Below, piece after piece: positions 1 through 11,981 of a stretch of DNA of 40,971 bases. A program made the position numbers and the translations under genes. The notes below the pieces were generated by a model. That model was not told the DNA's origin. It saw only the letters and a program-made list of their open reading frames with translations, and did no database searches. Position 1 is the first letter of the stretch, and every line of letters starts with the position of its first letter. This stretch comes from Streptomyces sp. NRRL S-337 (lineage in GTDB: Bacteria > Actinomycetota > Actinomycetes > Streptomycetales > Streptomycetaceae): contig NZ_JOIX01000064.1 in assembly GCF_000720175.1 (NCBI RefSeq), positions 1 through 40,971 of the forward strand, written 5' to 3'.

Positions 1-184
1 ACTGGTCACACTTCCGCAGACGCAGCCAAGCCCGAGCCCGCCACTGCCACTACCAACGCCGAGGCCACAACCCCCACATGCGGTTGCAGTACTAGGGGAC
101 GGGGTGCCGGCCCCGCACGGGCGCCGGCGCGCGCATGAGCCGTCAAGCCACGGGCACCCGCATCAGCCCACAGCCCACAGGCCA

Positions 185-264
185 CAGGCCACATTGACGC
201 TCCCCCAGACTCCGTCCGGGGGCACCCCCACCCGACGAGAACGCCCTGCTCAGGCCACATTGAC
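185..264. repeat. 14-bp direct repeats bracketing a G/C hairpin element
   Basis: The 14-mer CAGGCCACATTGAC occurs at 185-198 and again at 251-264, where it overlaps the last codons and stop of the DUF2550 gene. Between the copies lies a 52-bp segment with the hairpin arms CCCCC (202-206) and GGGGG (218-222), followed by a C-rich tail. The arrangement resembles a small non-coding insertion flanked by duplicated sequence, or a terminator that arose by local duplication. The rest of 1-249 shows no convincing gene; short CCACAGG repeats precede the first copy. Confidence 0.5.
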
Positions 265-693
265 CCGTTGCCCCGGCGGGGCCGCCTCCAGCCAGGCCAG
301 GAAACCCGTGAGCGCGTCCTCGCTCATGGCCAGTTCCAGGCGGGTGCCACGGTGCCGGCAGGCCAGCACGATGGAGTCGGAGAGCAGGGCGAGTTCCTCC
401 TCACCCTGCGGGGTGCGGCGCTCCAGCACCTCGATGGCGGAGCGCTCCAGCAGGCGGCGGGGCCGGGGCGCGTACGAGAAGACCCGGAACCACTCGATCC
501 GGTCGCCGTTGTAGCGCGCCACGCCGTAGATCCAGCCCTTGCCACTGGGCTCGTTCTCCGGCACGTTCCAGCGCAGACTGCAGTCGAAGGTGCCGCCGGA
601 CCGCTGGATGAGCCGCCGCCTCAGTCCGAAGACGAACAGCCCCAGCAGCACCAGCACCACGACCGCGCCGCTCACAAGCAGAGCGAGGACCAT
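250..693 (-). CDS. DUF2550 family membrane protein
   Basis: This is a 147-residue actinobacterial protein of the DUF2550 family. Residues 1-24 form one hydrophobic membrane segment followed by an RRR stop-transfer cluster, so the body is probably cytoplasmic. The remainder is a compact beta-rich domain with conserved Trp-Asn-Val and GWIYGVARY-type segments. The start is ATG with AGGAGG nine bases upstream. It lies downstream of the ATP synthase operon in the same direction, but strong hairpins at 788-836 suggest separate transcription. Its biochemical role is not known; the position next to atpC is conserved in Streptomyces as far as I recall. No catalytic motif is visible. Confidence 0.85.
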   Translation of the reverse strand: MVLALLVSGAVVVLVLLGLFVFGLRRRLIQRSGGTFDCSLRWNVPENEPSGKGWIYGVARYNGDRIEWFRVFSYAPRPRRLLERSAIEVLERRTPQGEEELALLSDSIVLACRHRGTRLELAMSEDALTGFLAWLEAAPPGQRVNVA

Positions 694-737
694 CTCGACC
701 GACCTCCTCGCCTCGTTGGGTCCCCCCGGACGTAACC

Positions 738-771
738 CGGGGGTGGGGGTACCTCCCGCTTGCGGGGGAGG
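738..771. repeat. G/C hairpin element upstream of the DUF2550 gene
   Basis: The segment has arms CCTCCC (752-757) and GGGAGG (766-771) preceded by GGGTGGGGGTACC. It resembles, in inverted orientation, the hairpin element at 201-235, whose complement begins GGGTGGGGGTGCC. It lies between the atpC terminator and the DUF2550 ribosome-binding site. It may be a copy of a dispersed intergenic repeat. Confidence 0.4.
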
Positions 772-787
772 AAACGCACCTGCATTG

Positions 788-836
788 CCTCAGCCGCGGG
801 CCGCTCCGGAGAATTCCGGGCAGCCCGCGGCTGAGG
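788..836 (-). terminator. Bipartite hairpin terminator of the atp operon
   Basis: Perfect 14-bp arms CCTCAGCCGCGGGC (788-801) and GCCCGCGGCTGAGG (823-836) enclose a second small stem CCGGA/TCCGG (806-810 and 815-819). It begins 24 bases after the atpC stop codon. There is no U-tract on the minus strand, which is common for actinobacterial terminators. Confidence 0.75.
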
Positions 837-859
837 ATCGATCTCGTCGGTGACGGGGC

Positions 860-1243
860 TCAGTGAACGCCCGTCACCGCACGCAGCCGGACATCGGCGC
901 GACGCTCGGCGGCCGCGTCGGCCTCCGACTTCGCTCGCTCCAGGGCCCGCTCCGCGCGCTGGACATCGATCTCGTCCGACAGCTCGGCCACCTCTGCGAG
1001 CAGGGACAGCTTGTTGTCGGCGAACGAGATGAAGCCGCCGTGCACGGCGGCGACGACGGTGCCGTCCCCGCTCTCGCCGGTCGTACGAATCGTCACCGGG
1101 CCCGACTGCAGCACGCCGAGCAGCGGCTGGTGTCCGGGCATGACGCCGATGTCGCCCGACGAGGTGCGCGCGACGACCAGGCTGGCCTTGCCGGACCAGA
1201 CCTGACGGTCGGCGGCGACCAACTCGACGTGCAGCTCAGCCAC
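860..1243 (-). CDS. atpC: ATP synthase F1 subunit epsilon
   Basis: This 127-residue protein is the epsilon subunit of the F1 central stalk. It couples rotation to catalysis and can inhibit ATP hydrolysis. The N-terminal beta-sandwich contains the family signature GDIGVMPGHQPLLG, and the C-terminal part is the usual Ala/Glu/Arg-rich helical hairpin. I chose the GTG start at 1243 because GAGGAG lies six bases upstream; an in-frame ATG seven codons earlier has no such site and would add a non-conserved extension. It is the last gene of the atp operon, separated from atpD by 108 bp that contain a stable hairpin. Confidence 0.95.
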   Translation of the reverse strand: MAELHVELVAADRQVWSGKASLVVARTSSGDIGVMPGHQPLLGVLQSGPVTIRTTGESGDGTVVAAVHGGFISFADNKLSLLAEVAELSDEIDVQRAERALERAKSEADAAAERRADVRLRAVTGVH

Positions 1244-1311
1244 GATGGCTCCTCGGGTCTCCACCTGCCTGGTGTGGCAGATGTTGGGTCAAATACTAGT
1301 GGTCGTACGGA

Positions 1312-1337
1312 CCGGGGGCGGCCAGGGCCGCCCCCGG
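1312..1337 (-). other. Stable hairpin between atpD and atpC
   Basis: Perfect 11-bp arms CCGGGGGCGGC (1312-1322) and GCCGCCCCCGG (1327-1337) enclose the loop CAGG, 14 bases downstream of the atpD stop. It lies inside the operon, so it may act as a partial terminator, a block to 3' exonucleases, or both. Those roles are inferred. Confidence 0.6.
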
Positions 1338-1351
1338 AACCGGTACGGGGG

Positions 1352-3732
<2,381 letters not shown>

Positions 3733-3752
3733 GGATCAGGTCCCTTCCGTCG

Positions 3753-5345
<1,593 letters not shown>

Positions 5346-5481
5346 CTGGGTTCCCTGCTCTCCTTGTTGGGCCCGAAGTTACTTGCGGGGTCTGGGGTGG
5401 CCCCCAGGGGCTTTCCGCTTACGGCCCAACTCGGGCCGCCGTCATGCTTGTGCTGGTCCCCGGGGCTTCTTCCGGACCGCA

Positions 5482-5501
5482 GCCGGACCTCTCGGTCCGG
5501 C
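5482..5501 (-). other. Hairpin in the atpH-atpA spacer
   Basis: Arms GCCGGACC (5482-5489) and GGTCCGGC (5494-5501) enclose TCTC within the 210-bp gap between atpH and atpA. This is the longest spacer inside the F1 gene set. The flanking sequence has further C+G-rich self-complementary segments. A role in tuning alpha-subunit expression or mRNA processing is possible but not shown. Confidence 0.45.
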
Positions 5502-5555
5502 CGGCTGGTCCGGCGCCTGGCCGCCGGTTGTGCAGCTCTTGAGTTGGTGGCTGGG

Positions 5556-6371
5556 TCAGCCGGCCATCCGCCGGGTCGCCTCGTCGAGGCGCTCCGCGAT
5601 GGTCCCGTTGATGACCTCGTCGCCGATCCGTACCTGGACGCCGCCGAGGACCTCGGGGTCCACGTCGAGGTTCAGGTGGATCTGCCGTCCGTACAGCGCG
5701 GTCAGGGAGGCGCTCAGCCGCTCCCGCTGTCCGTCGCTGAGGGGCACCGCGGAGGTGACCACCGCGACCACCCGGTCCCGGCGGTGCGCCGCCAGCTTGG
5801 AGAGGGCGTCGAGCCCCGCTTCCAGGCTACGGCCCCGCGGCTGTACGACAAGACGGATCACGATCCGCTCGGTGACCGGGTTGGCCCGGCCGCCCAGCAG
5901 CGAACGCAGCAGCTCCGTCTTGGCCGACACCGCCGCGTTCCGGTCGGTCAGCGCACGGCGCAGCTCAGGGTTGGCGCTGACGATCCGGCCGAACCGGAAC
6001 AGCTCGTCCTCGACGTCGTCGAGGGCACCGGCCCGCTGGGCGGCGGCGAGGTCGGCGCTGTAGGCCAGCTCCTCGAGCGCGTGCGCCAGGTCACGCGAGC
6101 GCGACCAGCGGGCGCGGACCATGCCGGTCACCAGGTCGGCGGCCGGGCCGCCGATCCGGCTGCCGAGCAGCCGTCCGGCCAGGTCGGCCCGGGCCTCGCC
6201 GGCCTGCGCCGGGTCGGTGAGGACCCGACGCAGCGACACCTCGCGGTCGAGCAGAGCGGTGACGGCAGCCAGCTCCTCGGCGAGCTTCGCGGCGTCGACG
6301 GCAGTGTTGTCCGTCAGCGCGTCGAGCTGCTCGCGTGCGGAGGCGAGTGCCTCGCGGCTCGCTCCGTTCAT
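5556..6371 (-). CDS. atpH: ATP synthase F1 subunit delta, with duplicated N-terminal domain
   Basis: Delta joins the peripheral stalk to the top of F1. At 271 residues it is about 95 longer than E. coli delta (177). The sequence explains why: residues about 30-100 and 120-190 are related, with LRRVLTD at 47-53 matching LRRALTD at 137-143 and LLGSR at 68-72 matching LLGGR at 158-162, both exactly 90 residues apart. The C-terminal OSCP-like part (GGVQVRIGDEVINGTI) is ordinary. The gene overlaps atpF by four bases (ATGA), indicating translational coupling. Mycobacteria carry a related extra domain in a b-delta fusion; here b remains separate. Confidence 0.95.
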   Translation of the reverse strand: MNGASREALASAREQLDALTDNTAVDAAKLAEELAAVTALLDREVSLRRVLTDPAQAGEARADLAGRLLGSRIGGPAADLVTGMVRARWSRSRDLAHALEELAYSADLAAAQRAGALDDVEDELFRFGRIVSANPELRRALTDRNAAVSAKTELLRSLLGGRANPVTERIVIRLVVQPRGRSLEAGLDALSKLAAHRRDRVVAVVTSAVPLSDGQRERLSASLTALYGRQIHLNLDVDPEVLGGVQVRIGDEVINGTIAERLDEATRRMAG

Positions 6372-6934
6372 CGGCCGGCCTCAGCCTTCGTCGCGTCCGA
6401 TGCCGCCTTGTCCTCGAGCTCGTCGAGGAAGCGGTCGATGGTCCGGCTCTGCCGGGCGTGGTCCTCGAGGGACTCGCCGACGAGCTTGCCGGCCAGGTCG
6501 GTGGCGAGCTTGCCCACGTCCTGACGCAGCGACTGCGCGGCCTGGTTGCGGTCCGCCTCGATCTGGGCGTGACCGGCAGCGATGATCTCCTCACGCTGCC
6601 GCTGGCCTTCGGCGCGCATCTCCGCGATGAGGGTCGCGCCCTGCTCCTGCGCCTCCTGGCGCAGACGCGCGGCCTCGTGGCGGGCGTCGGCCAGCTGTGC
6701 CCGGTAGTCCGCGAGCACCTGCTGGGCCTCGGCCTGAAGCGCCTCGGCTTCCTCCATCCGGCCTTCGATCTGCTTCCGGCGCTCGTCCAGAACCCTGTTG
6801 ATGTTCGGGAGGAGCTTCTTGGCGAGGATGCCGAAGACGATGAAGAAAGCGATCAGGCCGATGACCAGCTCTGGAATCGGCGGGATCAGGGGGTTCTCGG
6901 GAACCTCCGCCGCCATGTTGGCCAGGGCGTTCAC
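6368..6934 (-). CDS. atpF: ATP synthase Fo subunit b
   Basis: This is the peripheral stalk b subunit, 188 residues. A single N-terminal membrane helix (about residues 20-44, including IGLIAFFIVFGILAK) is followed by a long charged helix rich in Glu, Ala, Arg and Gln that forms the dimeric stalk. Translation starts at GTG with GGAAGG seven bases upstream. Its stop overlaps the atpH start by four bases, as expected for two partners that bind each other. Confidence 0.95.
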   Translation of the reverse strand: MNALANMAAEVPENPLIPPIPELVIGLIAFFIVFGILAKKLLPNINRVLDERRKQIEGRMEEAEALQAEAQQVLADYRAQLADARHEAARLRQEAQEQGATLIAEMRAEGQRQREEIIAAGHAQIEADRNQAAQSLRQDVGKLATDLAGKLVGESLEDHARQSRTIDRFLDELEDKAASDATKAEAGR

Positions 6935-6972
6935 ATCAGTGCCTTCCGTCTAATGGGTGTCGGGGGTTTCGT

Positions 6973-7254
<282 letters not shown>

Positions 7255-7316
7255 TCATTTCACGTACCGGTGGGGGTTGGCCACCGGACAGCTGTTGGGC
7301 TGGGAGGCGGGAGTGC

Positions 7317-8126
7317 TCAGTGGTGCTCGGCGAGCGCGCCCTGAACGTAGTTACAGGCCAGGAGGACGAAGACGTACGCCTGGACGGCCTGAATGAAGAG
7401 CTCGAAGGCCGTCATCACGATGGTCATGACGAACGAGGCCCCGGCGTAGACGAAGCCAATGCCGTTCAGCAGGTACCAGCTGGCGACGGTGAACATCAGG
7501 ATCAGCAGGTGCCCGGCGAACATGTTGGCGAAGAGCCGGACCGCGTGAGTGAAGGGGCGGATGATCAGGTTCGAGAAGAACTCGATGACCATCAGCAGCG
7601 GCAGGACCCAGCCGAGGGACTTGTCGTAGCCGGTGATGTTCTTCCAGGCACCGACGAAGCCGTGCTTCTTGAAGGTGAGGAAGACCCACAGGACGTAGAC
7701 CATCAGGGCGAGGCCCGCGGGGAACGCGATGATCGAGGTGACCGGGAACGAGGCGACCGGAATGATCGACCAGAGGTTCATGATCCACACGAAGAAGAAC
7801 AGCGAGACCATGAAGGGGACGTATTTCTCGCCCTCCTTCTTCCCCAGCGCGTCATAGACGAGCCCACGGCGCACGAAGTCGTAGCCCGCCTCGCCGATCA
7901 TCTGCAGCTTTCCGGGAACAACCTTGGCCCGGCCGAATGCGGCCCAGAAGAACCAGACGACGACGCCCGTGCTGAGCAGCGCCAGCAGCATCGGCTTGTT
8001 GAACTCGAAGCCACCGACGGTGAAGAGCGGCTTGAAGACGAAGTTATGAAGCCCGGGAGCATCAAAGCCGCACCCGGAAAAGATGTGGCAGTCGGTCTCG
8101 AAGGCGAGCATCGTTTCAGCACTCAC
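7317..8126 (-). CDS. atpB: ATP synthase Fo subunit a
   Basis: Subunit a forms the proton half-channels against the c-ring. The protein has 269 residues and about six membrane helices. The essential arginine is Arg197 in THAVRLFANMFAGH, equivalent to E. coli Arg210. I chose the GTG at 8126, which has AAGGAG six bases upstream and gives a start (VSAETMLAFETD) like that of other streptomycetes. An upstream in-frame ATG would add 22 residues without a ribosome-binding site. Confidence 0.96.
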   Translation of the reverse strand: MSAETMLAFETDCHIFSGCGFDAPGLHNFVFKPLFTVGGFEFNKPMLLALLSTGVVVWFFWAAFGRAKVVPGKLQMIGEAGYDFVRRGLVYDALGKKEGEKYVPFMVSLFFFVWIMNLWSIIPVASFPVTSIIAFPAGLALMVYVLWVFLTFKKHGFVGAWKNITGYDKSLGWVLPLLMVIEFFSNLIIRPFTHAVRLFANMFAGHLLILMFTVASWYLLNGIGFVYAGASFVMTIVMTAFELFIQAVQAYVFVLLACNYVQGALAEHH

Positions 8127-8320
8127 CGCGAGCTCCTTCAGCGTGGCGCATGGGTACGGCAACCTCGTTGTGTCGGCGCGGCGTTGAGCCACGGAGCGGC
8201 ACTGGACTGGTCTTACGGATTAGGGGGCGGCTGGCCGGCGCTGGGCCGGGCCGTATCGCAGGCATCGGCCGCGAGAACTTCCCGTTCCGTCCCGCAGGAC
8301 TCGGGAGCTCAGCCGCCTGC

Positions 8321-8341
8321 GCCAACTGTGCCGCAGTTGGC
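8321..8341 (-). other. Hairpin in the atpI-atpB spacer
   Basis: Perfect 8-bp arms GCCAACTG (8321-8328) and CAGTTGGC (8334-8341) enclose TGCCG in the 264-bp gap between atpI and atpB. It lacks a following U-run. It could partly separate atpI from the structural genes or stabilise the downstream message. Confidence 0.45.
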
Positions 8342-8390
8342 ACCGGACGATAGCAGGCCCGCATGAGGCCATTTATCTCGGCCCTACGTG

Positions 8391-8828
8391 TCACGTCGGC
8401 GACCCCGCCGTCTCCGCCTTCTTGTGCTCGGCGGAGTCGGGATCCACGTACAGAATCTTTGCCTTCATATGACCGCGGGTCTGCGCTGCGATCCATACGA
8501 GGGTGGTGCCGAGCAGGGTGAACGCAAACGCCTTTGTGTCAAAGAGCGTTGTGTCCTTGAAGGCGATCAGGAAGACGAGCACGAACAGGATCTGCGTCGT
8601 GTAAAGCAGCAGCCCCATCATCTGGAACAGCTGCGGCAGGTTCTTCGCGGTTTTCTGCAGGACCACCAGGCCCGCGCCCATGACGAGCAGCACCAGCACG
8701 GTGCCGACGACAGCACCGATCGCTCCCGTCGCGCCTGCGACCACCGCGCTCACGGCAACGGCGACGACGCCGGCGGCGAGCGTGGGCACAACGGCGTGAA
8801 GGAGTAGTCGGGCGTCATTCGACTGCAT
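8391..8828 (-). CDS. atpI: ATP synthase accessory protein I
   Basis: This 145-residue membrane protein occupies the AtpI position, directly before atpB. It has four hydrophobic segments (about residues 10-30, 35-58, 70-90 and 97-115), including LLLYTTQILFVLVFLIAF. AtpI proteins are reported to assist c-ring assembly or ion handling and are poorly conserved, so the call rests on position plus topology. The ATG has GGAG seven bases upstream. It is probably the first gene of the operon transcript. Confidence 0.85.
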   Translation of the reverse strand: MQSNDARLLLHAVVPTLAAGVVAVAVSAVVAGATGAIGAVVGTVLVLLVMGAGLVVLQKTAKNLPQLFQMMGLLLYTTQILFVLVFLIAFKDTTLFDTKAFAFTLLGTTLVWIAAQTRGHMKAKILYVDPDSAEHKKAETAGSPT

Positions 8829-8871
8829 GGCGGCGCTCCGGCATGGGGTGGGGGTGTGTTCGTCAGGGACG

Positions 8872-8877
8872 AGCGTA
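8872..8877 (-). promoter_or_regulatory. Candidate -10 box of the atp operon promoter
   Basis: On the minus strand a TACGCT hexamer (TANNNT type) lies about 44 bases before the atpI start. I see no good TTGACA-like -35 box at the matching distance, so the call is tentative. Confidence 0.3.
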
Positions 8878-8950
8878 GACCCGGCCTGAGGCGGAACCTG
8901 AGGCCAAAGGACCGTCGCACTACGGCCCTTCGGCTCTGTCGCCGGGTTTC

Positions 8951-8964
8951 GTGAACGGTATCAC
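8951..8964. promoter_or_regulatory. CRP-like inverted repeat upstream of the atp operon
   Basis: GTGAACGGTATCAC has the form GTGA-N6-TCAC, the core of the CRP/FNR-family site, with TTT before and AAA after in near-symmetry. It sits 123 bases upstream of atpI, in the 289-bp gap after the transferase gene. Streptomyces Crp is reported to favour GTG-N6-GNCAC; this site differs from that by one base. Regulation of the ATP synthase from here is an inference. Confidence 0.4.
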
Positions 8965-9117
8965 AAACTATTTGATGAGGTCTTTACCTGGTTCGTGTGG
9001 ACCCTGTCACACCTGAGCGTGAACCTGCGCGTTGGTGCACTGACAGCCGGTTTTTTGTCTGGTATGGGGTCAACCGTCCCGGTTTTCGGTGCCCGTTCGA
9101 GCGATCTCGCCTCGGGA

Positions 9118-10449
9118 TCAGCGGTGACTACCGGCCTTCCGGCGGTCCACGAAGCGTGACCGGTCGCCGATCGCGGTGGCCCCGTTGATCCCCGCCGGGA
9201 CCGGCTCCGGCTGCTCCGCCGGCGCTCCGTCGGCCGCTCCCTCGCCCACGCCGTCGCCCGCCGGCGCCAGCACCGTACGGACCACCCTGCGGTAGCGCGG
9301 CGGCACCATCCGCTCCGCCCAGCGCGGCGCCCGCGGCGTGAAGCGCGGCAGCAGGAGCAGCACCAGGCCCACCGCGCTGAGCAGCACGATGCCCAGCACG
9401 ATCCACATGCTGGCGTTGTTCGCCGAGTAGGCCACCGCGCCGAACGCGATCAGCGCCGACCAGAAGTACATGATCAGCACCGCGCGGCTGTGCGAGTGGC
9501 CGATCTCCAGCAGCCGGTGGTGCAGGTGCCCGCGGTCCGCGGCGAACGGCGACTGTCCCTTCCAGGTGCGCCGCACGATGGCCAGGATCAGGTCGGCGAC
9601 CGGCACCGCGATGACGGTCAGCGGCAGCAGCAGCGGGATGTAGACCGGCACCATCGCGTGGGTGGCCTCGCGCAGACCGCCCGCCTTCTGGTTGAGCAGG
9701 TCCGGGTCGACCTGGCCGGTCACCGACACCGCGCCGGCCGCCATCACCAGGCCGATCAGCATCGACCCGGAGTCGCCCATGAAGATCCGCGCCGGGTGCA
9801 TGTTGTGCGGCAGGAAGCCCAGGCACATGCCCATCAGGACGACCGAGAACAGCGTTGCGGGCGCGGCGGCCTCGATGCCGTAGCCGAACCACATCCGGTA
9901 CGCGTACATGAAGAACGCCGCTGCGGCGATGCACACCATGCCGGAGGCCAGCCCGTCCAGGCCGTCGACGAAGTTCACCGCGTTGATGGTGATCACCACC
10001 AGGGCGACGGTCAGCAGCGTGCCCTGCATCGGCGTGAGCGAGACCGTGCCGACGCCCGGGATCGGGATCCACAGGATCGTCAGGCCCTGCAGCACCATCA
10101 CGCCCGCGGCGATCATCTGGCCGCCCAGCTTGACCAGCGCGTCCACGCCCCACTTGTCGTCGAGCACGCCGAGGATCCAGATCAGCGCGGCGCCTGACAG
10201 CAGCGCCCGCGGCTCGTCGGAGTTCTCGAAGACGCTCTTGAGGTTGGTCAGGTGCGAGGCGACCAGCAGACCGGCGCACAGCCCGCCGAACATGGCGATG
10301 CCGCCGAGCCGCGGTGTCGGCTCGCGATGCACGTCACGCGCGCGGATCTCCGGCATCGCACCGGCCGCGATCGCGAATTTCCGCACCGGCCCGGTCAGCA
10401 GATAGGTGATCGCGGCCGTGACGCACAGCGTCAGCAGGTATTCACGCAC
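9118..10449 (-). CDS. WecA/MraY-type polyprenyl-phosphate GlcNAc-1-phosphate transferase
   Basis: This is a 443-residue integral membrane enzyme with about eleven helices. Its motifs are those of the polyprenyl-phosphate N-acetylhexosamine-1-phosphate transferases: NAVNFVDGLDGLASG (Mg/catalytic Asp region), IFMGDSGSMLIG, and DRGHLHHRLLEIGHSH, the histidine-rich loop typical of WecA/TagO rather than MraY. It should transfer GlcNAc-1-phosphate to undecaprenyl or decaprenyl phosphate, starting a secondary wall polymer or arabinogalactan-like linkage unit. The C-terminal 60 residues are a polar tail of low conservation. The start is GTG. It lies between glyA and atpI on the same strand. Confidence 0.9.
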   Translation of the reverse strand: MREYLLTLCVTAAITYLLTGPVRKFAIAAGAMPEIRARDVHREPTPRLGGIAMFGGLCAGLLVASHLTNLKSVFENSDEPRALLSGAALIWILGVLDDKWGVDALVKLGGQMIAAGVMVLQGLTILWIPIPGVGTVSLTPMQGTLLTVALVVITINAVNFVDGLDGLASGMVCIAAAAFFMYAYRMWFGYGIEAAAPATLFSVVLMGMCLGFLPHNMHPARIFMGDSGSMLIGLVMAAGAVSVTGQVDPDLLNQKAGGLREATHAMVPVYIPLLLPLTVIAVPVADLILAIVRRTWKGQSPFAADRGHLHHRLLEIGHSHSRAVLIMYFWSALIAFGAVAYSANNASMWIVLGIVLLSAVGLVLLLLPRFTPRAPRWAERMVPPRYRRVVRTVLAPAGDGVGEGAADGAPAEQPEPVPAGINGATAIGDRSRFVDRRKAGSHR

Positions 10450-10560
10450 GGGCTGCCCCAGAGGTATAGCTGGCCATCACAGCCCCACACCCTATGCGGG
10501 TCCACCCCCTGGCCGTGAATACAGGAGAAGACGCCTGGTGTCAGCGCGCGGTTCCGGCCG

Positions 10561-11961
10561 TCACCCGTGTGCGGGATAAGGCGGAAAACGGTGGACCAAT
10601 GCGACGGTCTCCCCACGGGCCGTGCCGTCCTCCCGCAGCGCCGCCGCGATCAGCGCCGCGACCTGCGTCATCTCCGCTTCGGCCATCCCCTGGGTGGTGA
10701 CCGCGGCGGTGCCCAGCCGCAGCCCCGTACGGCGGGCCGCGTCGCCCTCCGCGCACGGCAGCGCGCAGGTGTCCAGCACGATCCCGGCGGCCGCCAGCCG
10801 GCCCCGGGCGGTCCGGGCGTCCAGGCCCAGCGGCGTGGGGTCGGCGGTGATCAGATGGGTGTCGGTGCCGCCGGTGGTGATCGTCAGGCCCTGGTCCGCG
10901 AGCGCCGCGGCCAGCGCCCGGGCATTGGCGACGACCTGACGGGCATACGCGGCGAAGTCCGGACCGGCGGCCTCCGCGAAGGCGACGGCCTTGGCGGCGA
11001 CCGCGTTCATCTGTGCGCCCCCCTGGGTGAAGGGGAACACCGCACGGTCGATCCGCTCGGCCAGTTTGGCGCCGCACAGCAGCATCCCGCCGCGCGGCCC
11101 GCGCAGCACCTTGTGGGTGGTGCCGCAGACCACGTGCGCGTACGGCACGGGGCTCGGCGCCACTCCCCCGGCGATCAGCCCCATCGGGTGCGCGACGTCG
11201 GCGATCAGATACGCGCCGGTCTCGTCGGCGATGTCGCGGAAGGCGGCGTAGTCGAGGTGCCGGGGGTAGGAGATCGAGCCGCAGACGATCGCCTTGGGGC
11301 GGCGGGCCCGGGCCAGCTCGCGGATCGCGTCGTAGTCCAGCAGCCCGGTCTCCTCGTCGACGCCGTAACCGACGAAGTCGAACCAGCGGCCGGAGAAGTT
11401 GGCGGGCGATCCGTGGGTGAGGTGTCCGCCGTGCGGCAGGGACATGGCCAGGACGGTGTCTCCGGGGCGCAGCAGGGCGGCGTAGGCGGCCAGAACGGCC
11501 GAAGACCCGGAGTGGGCCTGGACGTTGGCGTGTTCGGCGCCGAAAAGGGCCTTGGCGCGCTCCACGGCGATCCGCTCGGCGAGGTCGACGATCTCGCAGC
11601 CGCCGTGGTGCCGCGCGCCGGGGTAGCCCTCGGCGTACTTGTTGCCCAGCGGGGAGCCGAGGGCCGCCAGGACGGCCGGTGAGGTGAAGTTCTCGGCGGC
11701 GATGAGCTGCAGTCCGTCGCTCTGCCGGGCGCTCTCGCCGAGCAGGACGCCGGCGATCTCCGGGTCCTGTCGCAGCAGTGCGCCGAAGTCCGGGGCACCG
11801 GCGGGGTGCGTGACCCCTTCGCGGGCGGCGGCCCGGGCCCGGTCCTGGAGCGTCTCGTCGGCGGTGCCGGCAGCGGTGCCGGCGGTCTCGCCGCCGGTCT
11901 CGGCGGCCGGGGCGCGGCCGGCCGGGGTCTCGCTGCGGGGTGACGCGGTGGTGGCGGGCAT
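10561..11961 (-). CDS. glyA: Serine hydroxymethyltransferase paralogue
   Basis: This is a 466-residue PLP enzyme of the SHMT family, which converts serine and tetrahydrofolate to glycine and methylene-tetrahydrofolate. The PLP lysine is Lys284 in GTTHKVLRGPRGG. Other conserved parts are KYAEGYPG (Tyr109, Glu111), HSGSSA, LPHGGHLTHGSPANFSG and DVAHPMGLIAGG. Two features are unusual: the canonical Tyr-Tyr of RYYGGCE is His-His (118-119), and an Ala/Thr/Gly-rich extension of about 50 residues precedes the fold. The ATG at 11961 has GGAG six bases upstream. It could be a specialised SHMT or an aldolase-like relative; a second, standard glyA is expected elsewhere in the genome. Confidence 0.85.
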   Translation of the reverse strand: MPATTASPRSETPAGRAPAAETGGETAGTAAGTADETLQDRARAAAREGVTHPAGAPDFGALLRQDPEIAGVLLGESARQSDGLQLIAAENFTSPAVLAALGSPLGNKYAEGYPGARHHGGCEIVDLAERIAVERAKALFGAEHANVQAHSGSSAVLAAYAALLRPGDTVLAMSLPHGGHLTHGSPANFSGRWFDFVGYGVDEETGLLDYDAIRELARARRPKAIVCGSISYPRHLDYAAFRDIADETGAYLIADVAHPMGLIAGGVAPSPVPYAHVVCGTTHKVLRGPRGGMLLCGAKLAERIDRAVFPFTQGGAQMNAVAAKAVAFAEAAGPDFAAYARQVVANARALAAALADQGLTITTGGTDTHLITADPTPLGLDARTARGRLAAAGIVLDTCALPCAEGDAARRTGLRLGTAAVTTQGMAEAEMTQVAALIAAALREDGTARGETVALVHRFPPYPAHG

Positions 11962-11981
11962 GGCGTGCTCCGGGCCTCGTC

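Noticed and set aside
6..260. Minus-strand frame at the left edge of the window
   Set aside because: Its sequence is compositionally biased (Gly/Ala/Val), it overlaps the direct-repeat region, and it has no ribosome-binding site or familiar segment.
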